Notes under the pieces: generated by a model | What the model was told of the DNA's origin: nothing | Database searches by the model: none | What the model saw: the letters and a program-made list of their open reading frames with translations, nothing else | Translations under genes and position numbers: made by a program | Source: an uncultured Lachnospiraceae bacterium | GTDB taxonomy: Bacteria; Bacillota; Clostridia; Lachnospirales; Lachnospiraceae | Length of the DNA: 6,678 bases | Assembly: GCA_910585935.1 (NCBI GenBank) | Contig: CAJUHN010000223.1 | Coordinates: 1-6,678 of the forward strand | Direction: 5' to 3' | Shown: piece after piece, positions 6,473-6,678 of the stretch | How the letters are laid out: every line of letters starts with the position of its first letter | How positions within the stretch are numbered: the stretch's first letter is position 1

Positions 6473-6678
6473 CCAGGAATCGGCCGGTATCTTCAGGCTC
6501 TCATAAACCGGATCTGCCGCATATGCGGCCTGCTTTCTGGGCACATACAGGAGCCGGTTGCGGAACCGGTCGAAGTTCTGGTATCCATTTCCTGTGTTCT
6601 CCACAAGTTTGATCACACGGTTCTTTAATTTGAAAACAATCTTGCGTTCAAAGCTGACAATTGCCAGAGCCACTAAGC
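6455..6678 (-). CDS. Transposase C-terminus, ISL3-like (partial)
   Basis: The frame is open to the window edge, so only the last 73 residues are seen and the real start lies outside. The GTG at 6673-6671 is not a convincing start. The segment NRVIKLVENTGNGYQNF followed by DRFRNRLLYV matches the end pattern of ISL3-family transposases, in which a conserved Asn/Lys-rich stretch leads into a GY-x-NF-x-x-FR-x-R motif. These enzymes are DDE-type and move the element by cutting and joining DNA. In family members a catalytic Glu is normally found in an NG-x-x-E-type motif shortly before this stretch. Here the matching positions read about RKIVFKLKN, with no Glu, so this copy may be decayed. Codon use and G+C differ from the operon, as expected for a mobile gene. 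The family call is moderate because so little protein is available. Confidence 0.6.
   Translation of the reverse strand, partial: LVALAIVSFERKIVFKLKNRVIKLVENTGNGYQNFDRFRNRLLYVPRKQAAYAADPVYESLKIPADSWKKEKW

Larger units (their letters stand above)
6329..6678 (-). mobile_element. End of an ISL3-like insertion sequence (cut by window edge)
   Basis: The - strand transposase C-terminus at 6455-6678 marks an insertion sequence entering from the right. Base composition shifts from AT-rich to about half G+C at around 6420-6480. The outer end is proposed at 6329 because GGTTCTATAAAATAAGG there resembles the GGCTCTTT-type terminal inverted repeats known for the ISL3 family. The region between this end and the transposase stop (6329-6454) is non-coding and carries direct and inverted repeats that could be transposase binding sites. 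The other terminal repeat is beyond the window, so the exact boundary is inference and the family call rests on a short protein segment. Confidence 0.5.

Noticed and set aside
6516..6529. 14-bp palindrome GCCGCATATGCGGC in the transposase gene
   Set aside because: It lies within coding sequence, is short, and has no second copy or nearby signal that suggests a function.

Overview
The window looks like part of a surface-polysaccharide (capsule or exopolysaccharide) gene cluster from a low-GC Gram-positive bacterium, probably a Clostridia-type Firmicute. The evidence is an AT-rich coding stretch (roughly one third G+C by eye), purine-rich AGGAG/GAGG-type ribosome binding sites before most genes, tight same-strand gene packing, and protein sequences that resemble gut Clostridia glycosyltransferases. 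I cannot place the genus from the sequence.

Layout. Positions 1-77 hold the tail or leader of something upstream. Five genes then run head-to-tail on the + strand: two GT4-type glycosyltransferases (78-1262 and 1234-2379, overlapping by 29 bases), a polytopic membrane protein that is probably the Wzy-like polymerase (2421-3602), a Wzx-type flippase (about 3654-4931) and a non-hydrolysing UDP-GlcNAc 2-epimerase (4959-6080). About 250 bases without a gene follow (6081-6328). The window ends in what I read as one end of an ISL3-like insertion sequence on the - strand. Its transposase C-terminus occupies 6455-6678 and is cut by the window edge, its G+C content is visibly higher, and its outer end may lie at 6329.

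How the genes fit together. This is the core of a Wzx/Wzy-dependent pathway. The epimerase makes UDP-ManNAc from UDP-GlcNAc in the cytoplasm. The two glycosyltransferases extend a lipid-linked repeat unit on the inner membrane face. The flippase turns it over and the membrane polymerase joins the units outside. The initiating phospho-sugar transferase, the chain-length/tyrosine-kinase regulators and further transferases are not in view and would be expected upstream. No gene for oxidising UDP-ManNAc to ManNAcA is present here.

I found no novel system. The points most worth a second look are a perfect 27-bp palindrome inside the flippase gene, a terminator-like hairpin inside the insertion sequence that faces transcription from the polysaccharide operon, and the structured, repeat-containing end of that insertion sequence.
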